DNA of 64,000 nt from an uncultured candidate division WPS-2 bacterium (GTDB lineage Bacteria > Vulcanimicrobiota > Vulcanimicrobiia > Vulcanimicrobiales > Vulcanimicrobiaceae), in assembly GCA_937927945.1 (NCBI GenBank), contig CALEYW010000006.1, forward strand, positions 109,539-173,538, written 5' to 3'. Both the position numbers and the translations under genes were made by a program. Under the pieces are notes generated by a model, which searched no databases, had not been told where the DNA came from, and saw nothing but the letters and a program-made list of their open reading frames with translations. Of this stretch, positions 27,251 to 35,924 are shown one piece after another. Position 1 is the first letter of the stretch. Each line of letters begins with the position of its first letter.

Positions 27251-28615
27251 CTAGGGCGTGACGTCGAGCAAGGTAGGGCTCTCCCCTATGCTCAGGGTGA
27301 CCACGCCGGCCGGAGCGACGGTGCCGCTCGTTACGTTGCCGGCATCGTCGAAGGACGTCGTACGGAGGCTCGACGGGATGCGGCCGAACGTCAGACGCGT
27401 CGTCTGCGGCGAGAGCGCGAGGGGGCTGTTCGTATTGGGATCCCACTCGGACGCCTCGAGCCACAGCGCGAGGACGAACGATTTGTCGCGCTTTTCGAAC
27501 AACGCGTGGTGAACCTGGGCGGGCGCAGCGAGCGTGTACGACAGAGATCCCGGCGCGACCGGCGTGCCCGGGTCACTCAGGTGCGCGAGCAGATTTTTCA
27601 CCGCGGCGTAGGCGGGCTTGATGCTTCCGGTGCCGTCGGCGAGGCCGTAGCTGCCGAAATACCCGCCGCCTTCGTCAACGAGCTCATAGATGTACGTCCG
27701 CGCGACTTTCGCGTTCCACGCTTCCAGCAGCGTGCGCAAGACGTACCGTGCCTTCGTTGCCGGCGGCACGTATACCGTATCGGACGTATCCCCATACCCC
27801 GTCTCCGTGATGTACATGGGTTTCGTCCCCGTCGGTTGCCGTGCAATCGCGAGGTCATAGCTCAAGGAACCGTACACGCCGAACGAGTTCCCGTCGCCCC
27901 ATCCCGGCGTGCCGGGATTTCGCGCGGCGAAATAGGCGTGCACGTTCCCGACGTCACTCGTCGCGGCGACCGAACCGAGTGCGGCGTACGCCGACTCGCT
28001 GGTAAGCGACGGCGCGATGACCGTGACCCTCCGCGTCGACTTGACCGTAGAGTAGAGCCATTGCTGGACCGACCGATCCGTCTGCGGCCAATTGCCGTCA
28101 CTTTCGGGATGCGAGGTATCCCATTCGTTGAGCCCCTCGTACGCGTCCGCCGCACGCGCAGTGCACGAATCCCACGTCTTGACGTCAGCAGGGCTCATCC
28201 ATTGCCCGACGATGAAGTCGCTGTGGATGCCATGCGACGCGAGTTGGCTGAAGTCCGTGCACAGGTTCGTCTGTCCCGGATAGATGCCGTCGCGGACATG
28301 ACGAATTCCTAATCCGACGAGCAAACTCTGGATGGCGGAGAAATTATCGCCATAGAGCGTCCCATAGTACCCTAGGTGAACGTTGACACCGACCGAGTCG
28401 ACGAAGTTGTCGGCGCGCCGAGCGGTCTCGCCGCTCGTCGTTTGCGTTCCCCCCGTGTCGTTCACGAGCATCGGGTTGCTCGGCGCGGAGCCCGCGTTTG
28501 CGACGACGCCGGCGGCCGGGACGACGCCGGGTCCCCCGCCTCCGCACGCCGCGAGCGTGACCATCGACACAAAACAAAACAGTGCCGCGGCAACGCGGCA
28601 TCGATCCGAATTCAA
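27251..28615 (-). CDS. Glycosidase-like lipoprotein
   Basis: A 454-residue exported protein. The signal peptide ends in a lipobox LAAC (residues 21-24) followed by four glycines. After a low-complexity linker of about 45 residues comes a clan A-like glycoside hydrolase domain: FVDSVGVNVHLGYYG, RHVRDGIYPGQTNLC, candidate acid/base in YEGLNEWDTSHPESDGNW, candidate nucleophile in MYITETGYGD, and YIYELVDEGGG. A beta-sandwich-like tail of about 100 residues follows. The protein is clearly homologous, motif for motif, to the domain fused to the flippase (13550-14740). It may trim or release the exopolysaccharide outside the cell membrane. The CAZy family cannot be set from sequence reading alone. 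Confidence 0.82.
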   Translation of the reverse strand: MNSDRCRVAAALFCFVSMVTLAACGGGGPGVVPAAGVVANAGSAPSNPMLVNDTGGTQTTSGETARRADNFVDSVGVNVHLGYYGTLYGDNFSAIQSLLVGLGIRHVRDGIYPGQTNLCTDFSQLASHGIHSDFIVGQWMSPADVKTWDSCTARAADAYEGLNEWDTSHPESDGNWPQTDRSVQQWLYSTVKSTRRVTVIAPSLTSESAYAALGSVAATSDVGNVHAYFAARNPGTPGWGDGNSFGVYGSLSYDLAIARQPTGTKPMYITETGYGDTSDTVYVPPATKARYVLRTLLEAWNAKVARTYIYELVDEGGGYFGSYGLADGTGSIKPAYAAVKNLLAHLSDPGTPVAPGSLSYTLAAPAQVHHALFEKRDKSFVLALWLEASEWDPNTNSPLALSPQTTRLTFGRIPSSLRTTSFDDAGNVTSGTVAPAGVVTLSIGESPTLLDVTP

Positions 28616-28926
28616 CTTTCCCTCATCCCTCGCTGCACCAGCACAGCGCGCGCGAACACAACCTGTTCGAAAGTCGTATCGGCGCGGCGCGCGCCGATAC
28701 GAGCGAATTCGCGCGCATGTGAGCGCCGTCTCGACCGGCCTGCAAGGAAGGGATCAGGTCGCAGCGAGAGGCTGCTAACACCATCCAACTACTGAGCGGC
28801 CAGCTTGCCTCCTTCACGGCAAATTGACCGGCCGGCGCTAGCGGCGTCCGGGGTAAGGAGCGCGAGCTCTAGCGGCGCCCGCTCATCGAACGGCGCAGTT
28901 CGCGCCATTGGCACCCACGAGGAGCG
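28616..28926. other. Intergenic region without a recognisable gene
   Basis: About 310 bases between the lipoprotein start and the response-regulator stop. It must hold the promoter of the lipoprotein gene on the minus strand. A short CTAGCGGCG-type direct repeat is visible at about 28838-28882, but no clear promoter, terminator or RNA could be supported. Confidence 0.3.
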
Positions 28927-29565
28927 TTAGGCGAAGCCGTTGCGGATCGCGTAGACGGCGGCGTGCGTTCGGGCGTTGATGCCGAGTTTGGCGAAGATGC
29001 GGGTGACGTGATTCTTCACGGTCTTTTCGGAGAGAATGAGCCGCGTGCCGATTTCTTTGTTCGAGAGTCCCGCCGCGATGAGCCCGATGATTTCCGATTC
29101 GCGCAGCGAGAGCTCGTCCTGCGCCGTCTGCGGCGAATGCAGCCGGCGCAGCAGCACCCCCGCGACGCGTGGGTCGAAGTATGGGTCACCCTCCGCGACC
29201 GTCCTGCAGGCGCGGCGGAGCTCGCTGGGCTCGATGTCGGTGAGGACGTAGCCGTCCAGCCCGCAGGCCAGGGAGCGCTTCAGCGTGGCTTGACCCGCCT
29301 GCGAGGTGAGCAGCATGATGCGCGTCGCCGGCGACGCGGCCTTGCACGTCGCGACGGACTGCTCGAGGCGGCCGTCGCCGCCGTCGAAGTCCAGCAGCAG
29401 CAGATCCGGACGCACGAATGCGATTTTCGCTTCATCGACGCTGCGCGCGTCGCCGACGACGTCGAGCCCGTGCTCGGCGCTCAACAGCCGGCAGAGCGCC
29501 TTGGCGACGAGCGGTTGGGCGTGCACGACGAGAACGCGCGGAAGGTGCACGACGGCGGCGATCAT
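28927..29565 (-). CDS. NarL/FixJ-family response regulator
   Basis: A 212-residue two-domain regulator. The receiver domain (VLVVHAQPLVAKALCRLLSA, phosphoacceptor in LLLLDFDGGDG, MLLTSQ at the Thr/Ser position) is followed by a LuxR helix-turn-helix (LSLRESEIIGLIAAGLSNKE, then SEKTVKNHVTRIFAKLGINA). The first acidic pair of the receiver is replaced by HAQ, so magnesium binding may be weakened. ATG 29565 is preferred over 29607 because it overlaps the stop of a small upstream gene (CAATGA) and has GGAGGG ahead of it. No histidine kinase is nearby. Confidence 0.87.
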   Translation of the reverse strand: MIAAVVHLPRVLVVHAQPLVAKALCRLLSAEHGLDVVGDARSVDEAKIAFVRPDLLLLDFDGGDGRLEQSVATCKAASPATRIMLLTSQAGQATLKRSLACGLDGYVLTDIEPSELRRACRTVAEGDPYFDPRVAGVLLRRLHSPQTAQDELSLRESEIIGLIAAGLSNKEIGTRLILSEKTVKNHVTRIFAKLGINARTHAAVYAIRNGFA

Positions 29566-29708
29566 TGCTCGGTCCCTCCGCGCAGCACGACCATCGCGCG
29601 TGCCCATCCCGCGTTGGTTCGGGTACGGACGAGATACCCGTACTCCGTGCGGTCTTCCACCTGGTACCCTGCGTGCAGGGCTTCGTTGAGCGAGCCAAAG
29701 ATGACCAT
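29562..29708 (-). CDS. 48-residue protein coupled to the response regulator
   Basis: A short frame beginning MVIFGSLNEALHAGYQVEDR and ending in RGGTEQ. Its TGA (29562-29564) overlaps the ATG of the response regulator, and the ribosome site of the regulator (GGAGGG) lies inside it. The composition is protein-like, with aromatic and charged residues and no long low-complexity run. The family is not recognised. It may be a small regulatory partner or simply a leader that couples translation. Confidence 0.55.
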   Translation of the reverse strand: MVIFGSLNEALHAGYQVEDRTEYGYLVRTRTNAGWARAMVVLRGGTEQ

Positions 29709-29840
29709 GAACGGAGTCTAGAACGCGCGCGGTACGAGGCGCTTACGACTGCGAAGCGCGCGCCATTACGGTGGACTTACGCAGGCACGGCCGTCACCAA
29801 GCAGGCGTTTGGTTTTGATATGGCAGGATGCAGGTTCGCG

Positions 29841-29864
29841 CGTTATCCTTGGCCGGATATAGCG
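29841..29864. promoter_or_regulatory. Possible ModE-type operator upstream of modA
   Basis: CGTTAT (29841-29846) and ATAGCG (29859-29864) form an imperfect inverted repeat 38 bases before the modA start. CGTTAT...ATAACG is the style of ModE operators in proteobacteria, and a ModE-like regulator is encoded just downstream of modA. The match is imperfect (one mismatch in the arm). Confidence 0.4.
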
Positions 29865-29901
29865 GTAAGGCGGACCGGACCGCAGAAAACGCGGCGTAAT
29901 A

Positions 29902-30684
29902 ATGAAGAGGCTCTCCTTCCTCGTCGCTATCGCCCTCGCGGCGGTCGCCGCCGGGCCCGCCGCGGCCGCCGACCGCGCTACGATCGTCGTCTTCGCGGCC
30001 GCCTCGTTGCGCGAGGCGTTCGAGGCGGCGGCACCGGCGTTTACCAAGAAAACGGGCGTCGCCGTAACGTACTCCTTCGCCGGCTCAGATCTGCTCGTGA
30101 CACAGCTCAAGCAAGGAGCGCCGGCCGACGTCTTCGCCTCGGCAAACGAGGCGCAGATGAAGATCGCCGCGGACGCCGGCTTGCTCACGTCCGCGCCGCG
30201 GACGTTCGCGCGCAACCGCCTCGTCGTCATCGTACCGAGTGACAATCCCGCGAAGATCTCGGAGCTCGCCGATCTGGCGAAGCCCGGTGTGAAGGTCGTT
30301 TTGGCTGCTCCCAGCGTGCCGGTGGGGAACTACTCGCGCACGGCGTTTCGCAAGCTGAACGGCCGGACCGGATACGCGGCCGATTTCGACGGCTCGGTGG
30401 AGCGCAACGTCGTCTCGAACGAGCTCGACGTCAAAGCCGTCGCGACGAAGATCTCGCTCGGCGAAGGAGACGCGGGCGTCGTCTATGCGACCGACGTCAC
30501 CTCGTCGATTGCCGGCCGGGTAAAGACGATCGCGTTTCCGGCCGGCGTAGCGCCGGAGGCGACCTACCCGATCGCCGCGCTGAAGGGCGCGCCAAACCCG
30601 GCCGGCGCGGAGGCGTTCGTCGATTTCGTGCTCTCCCCGGGCGGCCAGGGCTTCCTCAAAGCGCGCGGGTTCGCCTCACCCTGA
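29902..30684 (+). CDS. modA: Molybdate ABC transporter substrate-binding protein
   Basis: A 260-residue periplasmic protein with a signal peptide (residues 1-22, cleavage in PAAAA-DRA) and the ModA core. VVFAAASLREAFEAAAPAF and TYSFAGSDLLVTQLKQGAPA with DVFASAN are the oxyanion-binding segments, followed by VKVVLAAPSVPVGNYSR and GDAGVVYATDV. It binds molybdate or tungstate for a ModBC permease, which is not in this window. The neighbourhood (ModE-like regulator, formate dehydrogenase, MoeA) fits supply of metal for the molybdopterin enzyme. Confidence 0.93.
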   Translation: MKRLSFLVAIALAAVAAGPAAAADRATIVVFAAASLREAFEAAAPAFTKKTGVAVTYSFAGSDLLVTQLKQGAPADVFASANEAQMKIAADAGLLTSAPRTFARNRLVVIVPSDNPAKISELADLAKPGVKVVLAAPSVPVGNYSRTAFRKLNGRTGYAADFDGSVERNVVSNELDVKAVATKISLGEGDAGVVYATDVTSSIAGRVKTIAFPAGVAPEATYPIAALKGAPNPAGAEAFVDFVLSPGGQGFLKARGFASP

Positions 30685-30718
30685 CGCGTGCGCCCGTGCT
30701 GCCTGATCTTGGCGGCCT

Positions 30719-31069
30719 TCAGCGCCGTTTGCGCCGGGCGGTCGCGGTTTCCAGCGCGTGGACGTCGTCGCCGCACGCCGCGCGAGCGCGCTCTTCGATC
30801 GCCCGGTAGCGCCGAACGAGTTCGGAGCCGAACGGCGTCAGCCTCGCACCGCCGCCGTCGGCACCGCCCGGGCGGCTTTCGACGACGGGCTCGACGAACG
30901 TCTCGTTGAGAGAGTTCACCAGCGTCCAGGCGTGGCTGTAGGCCATCTCCATCTCGCGCCCGGCGGCCGAGATCGACCCGTGCTCGCCGATCAGCTCGAG
31001 GAGCCGAATCTTCCCTGGCCCGATCGCTCGGTGACCCGCGACCCGAAGCCGTACCGCGACGTCGATCAC
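30719..31069 (-). CDS. ModE N-terminal-type winged-helix regulator
   Basis: A 116-residue winged-helix protein matching the DNA-binding half of ModE: KIRLLELIGEHGSISAAGRE and MAYSHAWTLVNSLNETF are the recognition region, and GGADGGGARLTPFGSELVRR the wing and C-terminal helix. The molybdate-binding TOBE domains are absent, as in the stand-alone family I know as LysR/ModE N-terminal-domain proteins. It probably represses or senses through another signal. It is convergent with modA and divergent from the LysR gene at 31152. Confidence 0.85.
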   Translation of the reverse strand: MIDVAVRLRVAGHRAIGPGKIRLLELIGEHGSISAAGREMEMAYSHAWTLVNSLNETFVEPVVESRPGGADGGGARLTPFGSELVRRYRAIEERARAACGDDVHALETATARRKRR

Positions 31070-31118
31070 GCCGCTTCTCGTTTGCGCTCATCCCGCACCG
31101 TCCCTGGCGAGGTGTGCT

Positions 31119-31144
31119 GCGCTATTCTCACCAAAGAATAGCGC
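31119..31144. promoter_or_regulatory. Perfect 10-bp inverted repeat before the LysR gene (candidate operator)
   Basis: GCGCTATTCT (31119-31128), a six-base spacer CACCAA, then AGAATAGCGC (31135-31144). The arms are exact reverse complements. The core ATTCT-N6-AGAAT also fits the T-N11-A rule of LysR-type regulator sites. The site ends seven bases before the LysR ATG, so binding would block its translation start region. It lies in the divergent gap with the ModE-like gene and could serve either side. Confidence 0.6.
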
Positions 31145-31151
31145 TCGCGCT

Positions 31152-32084
31152 ATGTTGATCAGGCAACTCGAGTACCTCGTCGCGCTCGCGAGCGAACGGC
31201 ACTTCGCCCGGGCGGCGGAGCGTTGCGGCGTCTCGCAGCCGACGCTCTCCGCCGCCCTGCGCCAACTCGAGGACGACCTCGACACGGCGATCGTCGAACG
31301 CGGCAACCGCTTCCGCGGCTTCACCGCCGACGGGGAGATCGTGCTGCGATGGGCGCGGCAAATGCTGGCGGACGAAGTCGGGTTGAAACAGGAATTGGAC
31401 GCGTCGCGCGGGACGTTGAAGGGTCGCCTGCGACTTGGGGTGATCCCGTCGACGAACGCGGTCGTCCCTCACTTGACCGCGTCATTTGCGAGCGCGCACA
31501 GCGAGGTCTCGATCGACGAGACCGAGACCACCTCGATCGAAATTCTCCGGAAAATTTCCGTGTACGAGTTGGACGCGGGCATCACCTACGTCGACAACGA
31601 GCCGCTCGAACACGTGCGGACGCTGGCGATCTATGACGAGCAGTACGTCGCGATCATTCCGGAGACATCGGCCCTCGCCGGTCTCGATGCAGTGACGTGG
31701 GAGCAGCTGGCGACGGTTCCTTTGTGTCTCATGCACCGTGACATGCAAAATCGGCGTATCTATGACGCCGCCTTCGCGTCGGTCGGCTGTACCGCCGACG
31801 TGCGGATCGAGGTCTATTCGATGATGGCGAAGCTCGCCTACCTCCAGGCCGGCTATCTGGGCACCATCATGCCAAGCACGCTTCTTCCCTGGGTCCAGAT
31901 GCCCGGGATGCGCGCCGCGTCGATCGTGCAGCCGAAGCTGTCCAAAGCGGTCGGGCTGGTGATCGCCGATCGTTCGCCGGTGCCCGCGCTGATCGAGGCG
32001 TTCTGGCAGCACGTCGAACGTACCATCCCGACGCTCGACGACGTTCCCCGCGCGGGACGATCGACGGCAGCTATCGCGCCATAG
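31152..32084 (+). CDS. LysR-family transcriptional regulator
   Basis: A 310-residue LysR regulator. The N-terminal winged helix is LEYLVALASERHFARAAERC with GVSQPTLSAALRQLEDDL. The effector domain follows (RLRLGVIPSTNAVVPHLTAS, VYELDAGITYVDNEPL). It lies 49 bases upstream of the formate dehydrogenase catalytic gene in the same direction, so it is likely the operon regulator. A perfect inverted repeat sits just before its start codon. The inducer may be formate or molybdate, as inferred from the context only. Confidence 0.9.
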   Translation: MLIRQLEYLVALASERHFARAAERCGVSQPTLSAALRQLEDDLDTAIVERGNRFRGFTADGEIVLRWARQMLADEVGLKQELDASRGTLKGRLRLGVIPSTNAVVPHLTASFASAHSEVSIDETETTSIEILRKISVYELDAGITYVDNEPLEHVRTLAIYDEQYVAIIPETSALAGLDAVTWEQLATVPLCLMHRDMQNRRIYDAAFASVGCTADVRIEVYSMMAKLAYLQAGYLGTIMPSTLLPWVQMPGMRAASIVQPKLSKAVGLVIADRSPVPALIEAFWQHVERTIPTLDDVPRAGRSTAAIAP

Positions 32085-32133
32085 GCGAAGCCGCGTTGTG
32101 AGCCCCGCCCACCCGTGATAGGGTGCGACTATC

Positions 32134-34077
32134 GTGGCACGACCGTATGAGCGTTTGACCCAACCGCTGATCCGCCGCAACGGAGAGCTGACGCCCGCGA
32201 CGTGGGACGACGCACTCGATGCCGCGGCGGCCGGTTTCCGGCGTGCGCTCGACGGCTACGGCTCGGACGCGGTCGGAATTTTCAGCTGCTCGCGCACGAC
32301 CAACGAGATGAATTATCTCGCCGCGAAGATGGCGCGCACGATCTTCCGCAGCCATAACATCGACAGTTGCAACCGCACTTGACACGCTCCTAGCGTCGTC
32401 GGTCTGGCGACGGTTTTCGGAGCGGGCGGCGGCACCAACTCCTATCAGGAAGCGGAAGAGACCGACGTGTTGTTCCTGTGGGGCTCCAACGCGCGTGAAA
32501 CACACCCGATCTTCTTCCACCACGTGCTCAAGGGGATCCACAACGGCACGAAGGTCGTGTCGGTCGATCCGCGTTGCACGCCGACAGCCCAGTGGGCACA
32601 CCGCTACCTTCCGATCCGGGTCGGGACCGACATTGCGCTCGCAAACGCGATGGCGCGCGAGATCATCGACGCGAGGCTGGCGAACGAGCCGTTCATCGCC
32701 CGCGCGACTGCGGGCTTCGATGCGTACCGCGCGTCGCTGGACCGCTACACGCTCGCGTACGCCGAGCGCGAAACCGGCATCGACGCCGGACTGATCCGCG
32801 AGGCCGCGCACCTCTATGCGCGCGCCGACCGCGCCATGATCTGCTGGACACTCGGAATCACGGAACACCACAACGCGGTCGACAACGTCCTCTCGCTCAT
32901 CAACCTCGCGCTCTTGACCGGGCACGTGGGGCGCTACGGCTCGGGGCTCAATCCGCTGCGCGGCCAGAACAACGTCCAGGGCGGCGGCGACATGGGCGCG
33001 ATCCCGAACCGCTTCGTCGGTTTCCAGGACATTCGCGATCCCGAGGTCTGCGAAACATTCGCGCGCGCCTGGGGCGTCCCGCAGAAGAACGAGTACGGCA
33101 AAACGATGACGCAGATGTTCGAGGCGATCGAGCACGGCGAGATGCGCAGCCTGTTCGTGATCGGGGAGAATCCCGTGCAGTCGGAAGCGGATCAGCACAA
33201 GACCAAGCACGTTCTCTCGTCGCTCGACCACTTGGTCGTCTTCGACATCTTCATGACCAAGACGGCGGAGTTGGCCGACGTCGTCCTGCCGTCGGCGGCC
33301 GGCTGGTGCGAGTCGGAAGGCACGGTCGTGAACAGCGAGCGGCGCGTGCAACGGATCCGCAAGGCACTCGAGCCGCCGGGCGAAGCACGTGACGAGATCG
33401 CGGTGCTGTGCGACCTCGCCCGGCGGCTCGGCACCGACTGGGGCGAGCTCTCCGCCGAGCAGGTGTGGGATGAGGTGCGCGCGATGGCGCCGGCGATGTT
33501 CGGCGGGATGAGCTACGCGCGTCTGGAGCAAGAACAGGGCCTGCGCTGGCCGTGTCCCGACGAATCGCATCCCGGAACGATGTATTTGCACGAGCGGCTG
33601 TGGCACGAGCCGCGGTCCGGGCTGCCGGCACCGTTCAGCGTCGTCGAGCACGAGCTGCCGCTCGAGCAGGCCGATGCGGACTACCCGTTCGTTCTCACGA
33701 CCGGGCGACGGCTGGCCGACTACAACACCGGCGTGCAGAGCGGCGGCTTCACCTCGCCGCTGCGCCGCTCCGAGTCGCTCGACATGCACCCCGACGACGT
33801 GGGGCGCTTGGGTTTCGCCGATGGTCAAAGCGTGCGGATCAGCTCGCGGCGCGGTTCGGTGGTGGCACCCGTGCGTACCGATCCGACGATGCAGCGCGGC
33901 CTCGTGTTCATGACGCCCCATTTCCAAGACGACGTGCGCGTGAACGAGCTCACGATCGACGCGACCGACCCCAAGTCGGGAACCGCCGAGTTCAAGGCTT
34001 GCGCCGTCAAGCTGGAGCCGCTCGAAGTCGTGCCCGAACGCGAACTGCGCGCCCACGCCGGCTCGGTGGGAGACTAG
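32134..34077 (+). CDS. Formate dehydrogenase catalytic (molybdopterin) subunit, selenoprotein, C-terminal half of a split alpha subunit
   Basis: A 647-residue protein if the in-frame TGA at 32380-32382 is read as selenocysteine (residue 83). The context SHNIDSCNRT-U-HAPSVVGLA matches the metal-ligand region of formate dehydrogenases (VDCCARVUHGPSVAGL in E. coli FdhF). The downstream part contains LLTGHVGRYGSGLNPLRGQN NVQGGGDMGA, VLPSAAGWCESEGTVVNSER, and the dinucleotide-binding end FVLTTGRRLADYNTG. The protein starts MARPYERLTQPLIRRNGEL, so it lacks the N-terminal ferredoxin and 4Fe-4S domains. These are encoded at 35921-36874. A bacterial SECIS hairpin follows the TGA. GTG 32134 is the start. 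It oxidises formate to CO2 with a Mo/W bis-molybdopterin site. Confidence 0.92.
32386..32423 (+). promoter_or_regulatory. Bacterial SECIS element in the formate dehydrogenase gene
   Basis: Directly after the TGA codon lies a hairpin. Lower stem GCTCC (32386-32390) pairs with GGAGC (32419-32423). Upper stem CGTCGTC (32394-32400) pairs with GGCGACG (32406-32412), with one wobble. The apical loop is GGTCT (32401-32405). The loop starts 18 bases after the TGA, the same distance and the same GGUCU loop as E. coli fdhF. This is the signal for SelB-directed selenocysteine insertion. Confidence 0.9.
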
Positions 34078-34082
34078 CCGCG

Positions 34083-35924
34083 ATGGATCTCAAGCTGCTG
34101 AACGCAGAAGCGACGGCGGAGGAACGCGCCGCGATCGACGCAGCGCTCCTCGCGCCCTCGCCGATCGGTGCAAGCGGTATCTTCGCCAAACGCCACCTGC
34201 TGCTGCCCGCGCTCGAAGCGGCGCAGGCACGCGTCGGCTGGATCAGCGAAGGCGCGTTCACCTACATCTGCGCGACGCTCGAGGTCCCGCCTGCCGAAGC
34301 GTACGGCGTGATGACGTTCTACGCGCTGCTCACGCCGGCGCCGCGCGCGCGCCGGGTCGTGCACGTCTGCGAAGACGTCGCGTGCAAGGCGCGCGGTGCC
34401 GACGCGCTCATCGCCGAGCTCGAACGAGCTGCCGGTCCCGCCGCGCACCACGTCCCCGCGGGCGACCGCATCCTCATCGGCGACGACGACGTCGCCTGGC
34501 TTCCCTCACCGTGCCTGGGGCTGTGCGATCAAGCGCCGGCAGCGTTCGTGCAGATCGCCGGCGAGCGCCCCGTCGAGGAGCTCTTCGGGGACGTCACGGT
34601 GGACCGGCTGCGGGCCGCGATGGGCGGGGCGCTCGCGATCGCGCGCGTTCCGCGGCCCCGCTTGCCGCAGGCCGGTGATCCGTCGCTGCGGCTGCTGCGC
34701 CGCGTCGACGTCGCCGATCCGACGAGCTTGGACGACTACCGCGCCCACGGCGGCTACGAGGCGTTGCGCATCGCGCTGGAAATCGGCCCGGACGCCGTGA
34801 TCCGGGAGGTGACCGATTCGAAGCTGATGGGCCGCGGCGGCGCTGCGTTCCCGACCGGCCGCAAATGGGATGCCGTCGCCAAGCAGCCGGTCCGCCCGCA
34901 CTACCTGATCTGCAACGCCGACGAGTCCGAGCCGGGAACGTTCAAAGATCGCGCGATCATGGAAGGCGACCCGTTCGCGCTGATCGAGGCGATGACGCTC
35001 GCCGCCTACGCGACCGCGTGCGACTACGGGTTCATCTACCTGCGCGGCGAGTATCCGCTCGCGTACGAACGGCTCGCCAACGCGATCGCGCGCGCGCGTG
35101 CACGCGGGTTGCTGGGCGAGAACATCATGGGAAGCGGCTTCTCGTTCGACCTCGAGATCCGCAAGGGCGCGGGTGCGTACATCTGCGGCGAGGAGACGGC
35201 GATCTTCAATTCGATCGAAGGCTTCCGCGGCGAGCCGCGCAACAAGCCGCCGTTCCCCGTGCAGTCGGGCGTCTTCGGCAAACCGACCGCGATCAACAAC
35301 GTCGAGACGCTGGTGAACGTGCTCGACATCGTGCGCTTCGGCGGGCCGGCGTTTGCCGCGATCGGAACCGAAGGCTCGACCGGGACGAAGCTGTTCTGCC
35401 TCTCGGGTCACGTCGCCGTTCCCGGCGTCTACGAAGTGCCGTTCGGCGCGACGCTGCGCGATCTCATCGAGCTTGCGGGCGGCGTCGCCGGCAGCGGGCG
35501 CATCCGTGCGATCCTGCTCGGCGGTGCGGCGGGCGTCTTCGTCGGTCCCGACGATCTCGACATGCCGCTCACCTTCGAAGGCGTACGCGCCTCCCAGGCG
35601 ACGCTCGGTTCGGGCGTGATCATGGTCTTCGACGACACGGTCGAGCTGCTGCCGATGCTGCAGCGGATCGCCGCGTTCTTCCGCGACGAGTCGTGCGGGC
35701 AGTGCGTTCCGTGTCGCGTCGGGACCGTGCGCCAAGAGGAAGCACTCGCGCGCATCGCCGCGGGCAAGCCGCGCGGCGGCGTGGCGACGGAGATCTCGCT
35801 GCTCGACGAGGTCGGCCTCGCGATGAAGGACGCGTCGATCTGCGGCCTCGGACAAACCGCGTACAGCGCGCTCGAGTCGGCGATTCATCGCCTCGACCTT
35901 TTCGGGGAGCAGACCGGACGATGA
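34083..35924 (+). CDS. Formate dehydrogenase diaphorase subunit, NuoE-NuoF fusion
   Basis: A 613-residue fusion. Residues about 1-160 are a NuoE/24-kDa-type thioredoxin-fold 2Fe-2S domain with cysteine pairs in CEDVACKARG and PSPCLGLCDQ. Residues about 200-600 are a NuoF/51-kDa NADH/FMN domain: KLMGRGGAAFPTGRKWDAVA, CNADESEPGTFKDRAIMEGD, GAGAYICGEETAIFNSIEGF, then the 4Fe-4S motif ESCGQCVPCRVGT. It passes electrons from the iron-sulfur chain to NAD. ATG 34083 lies six bases after the upstream stop. The final TGA overlaps the start of the next gene. Confidence 0.94.
   Translation: MDLKLLNAEATAEERAAIDAALLAPSPIGASGIFAKRHLLLPALEAAQARVGWISEGAFTYICATLEVPPAEAYGVMTFYALLTPAPRARRVVHVCEDVACKARGADALIAELERAAGPAAHHVPAGDRILIGDDDVAWLPSPCLGLCDQAPAAFVQIAGERPVEELFGDVTVDRLRAAMGGALAIARVPRPRLPQAGDPSLRLLRRVDVADPTSLDDYRAHGGYEALRIALEIGPDAVIREVTDSKLMGRGGAAFPTGRKWDAVAKQPVRPHYLICNADESEPGTFKDRAIMEGDPFALIEAMTLAAYATACDYGFIYLRGEYPLAYERLANAIARARARGLLGENIMGSGFSFDLEIRKGAGAYICGEETAIFNSIEGFRGEPRNKPPFPVQSGVFGKPTAINNVETLVNVLDIVRFGGPAFAAIGTEGSTGTKLFCLSGHVAVPGVYEVPFGATLRDLIELAGGVAGSGRIRAILLGGAAGVFVGPDDLDMPLTFEGVRASQATLGSGVIMVFDDTVELLPMLQRIAAFFRDESCGQCVPCRVGTVRQEEALARIAAGKPRGGVATEISLLDEVGLAMKDASICGLGQTAYSALESAIHRLDLFGEQTGR

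Noticed and set aside
32071..34056. Long minus-strand open frame opposite the formate dehydrogenase catalytic gene
   Set aside because: No motif and antisense-like composition. The plus-strand reading is a clear family member.
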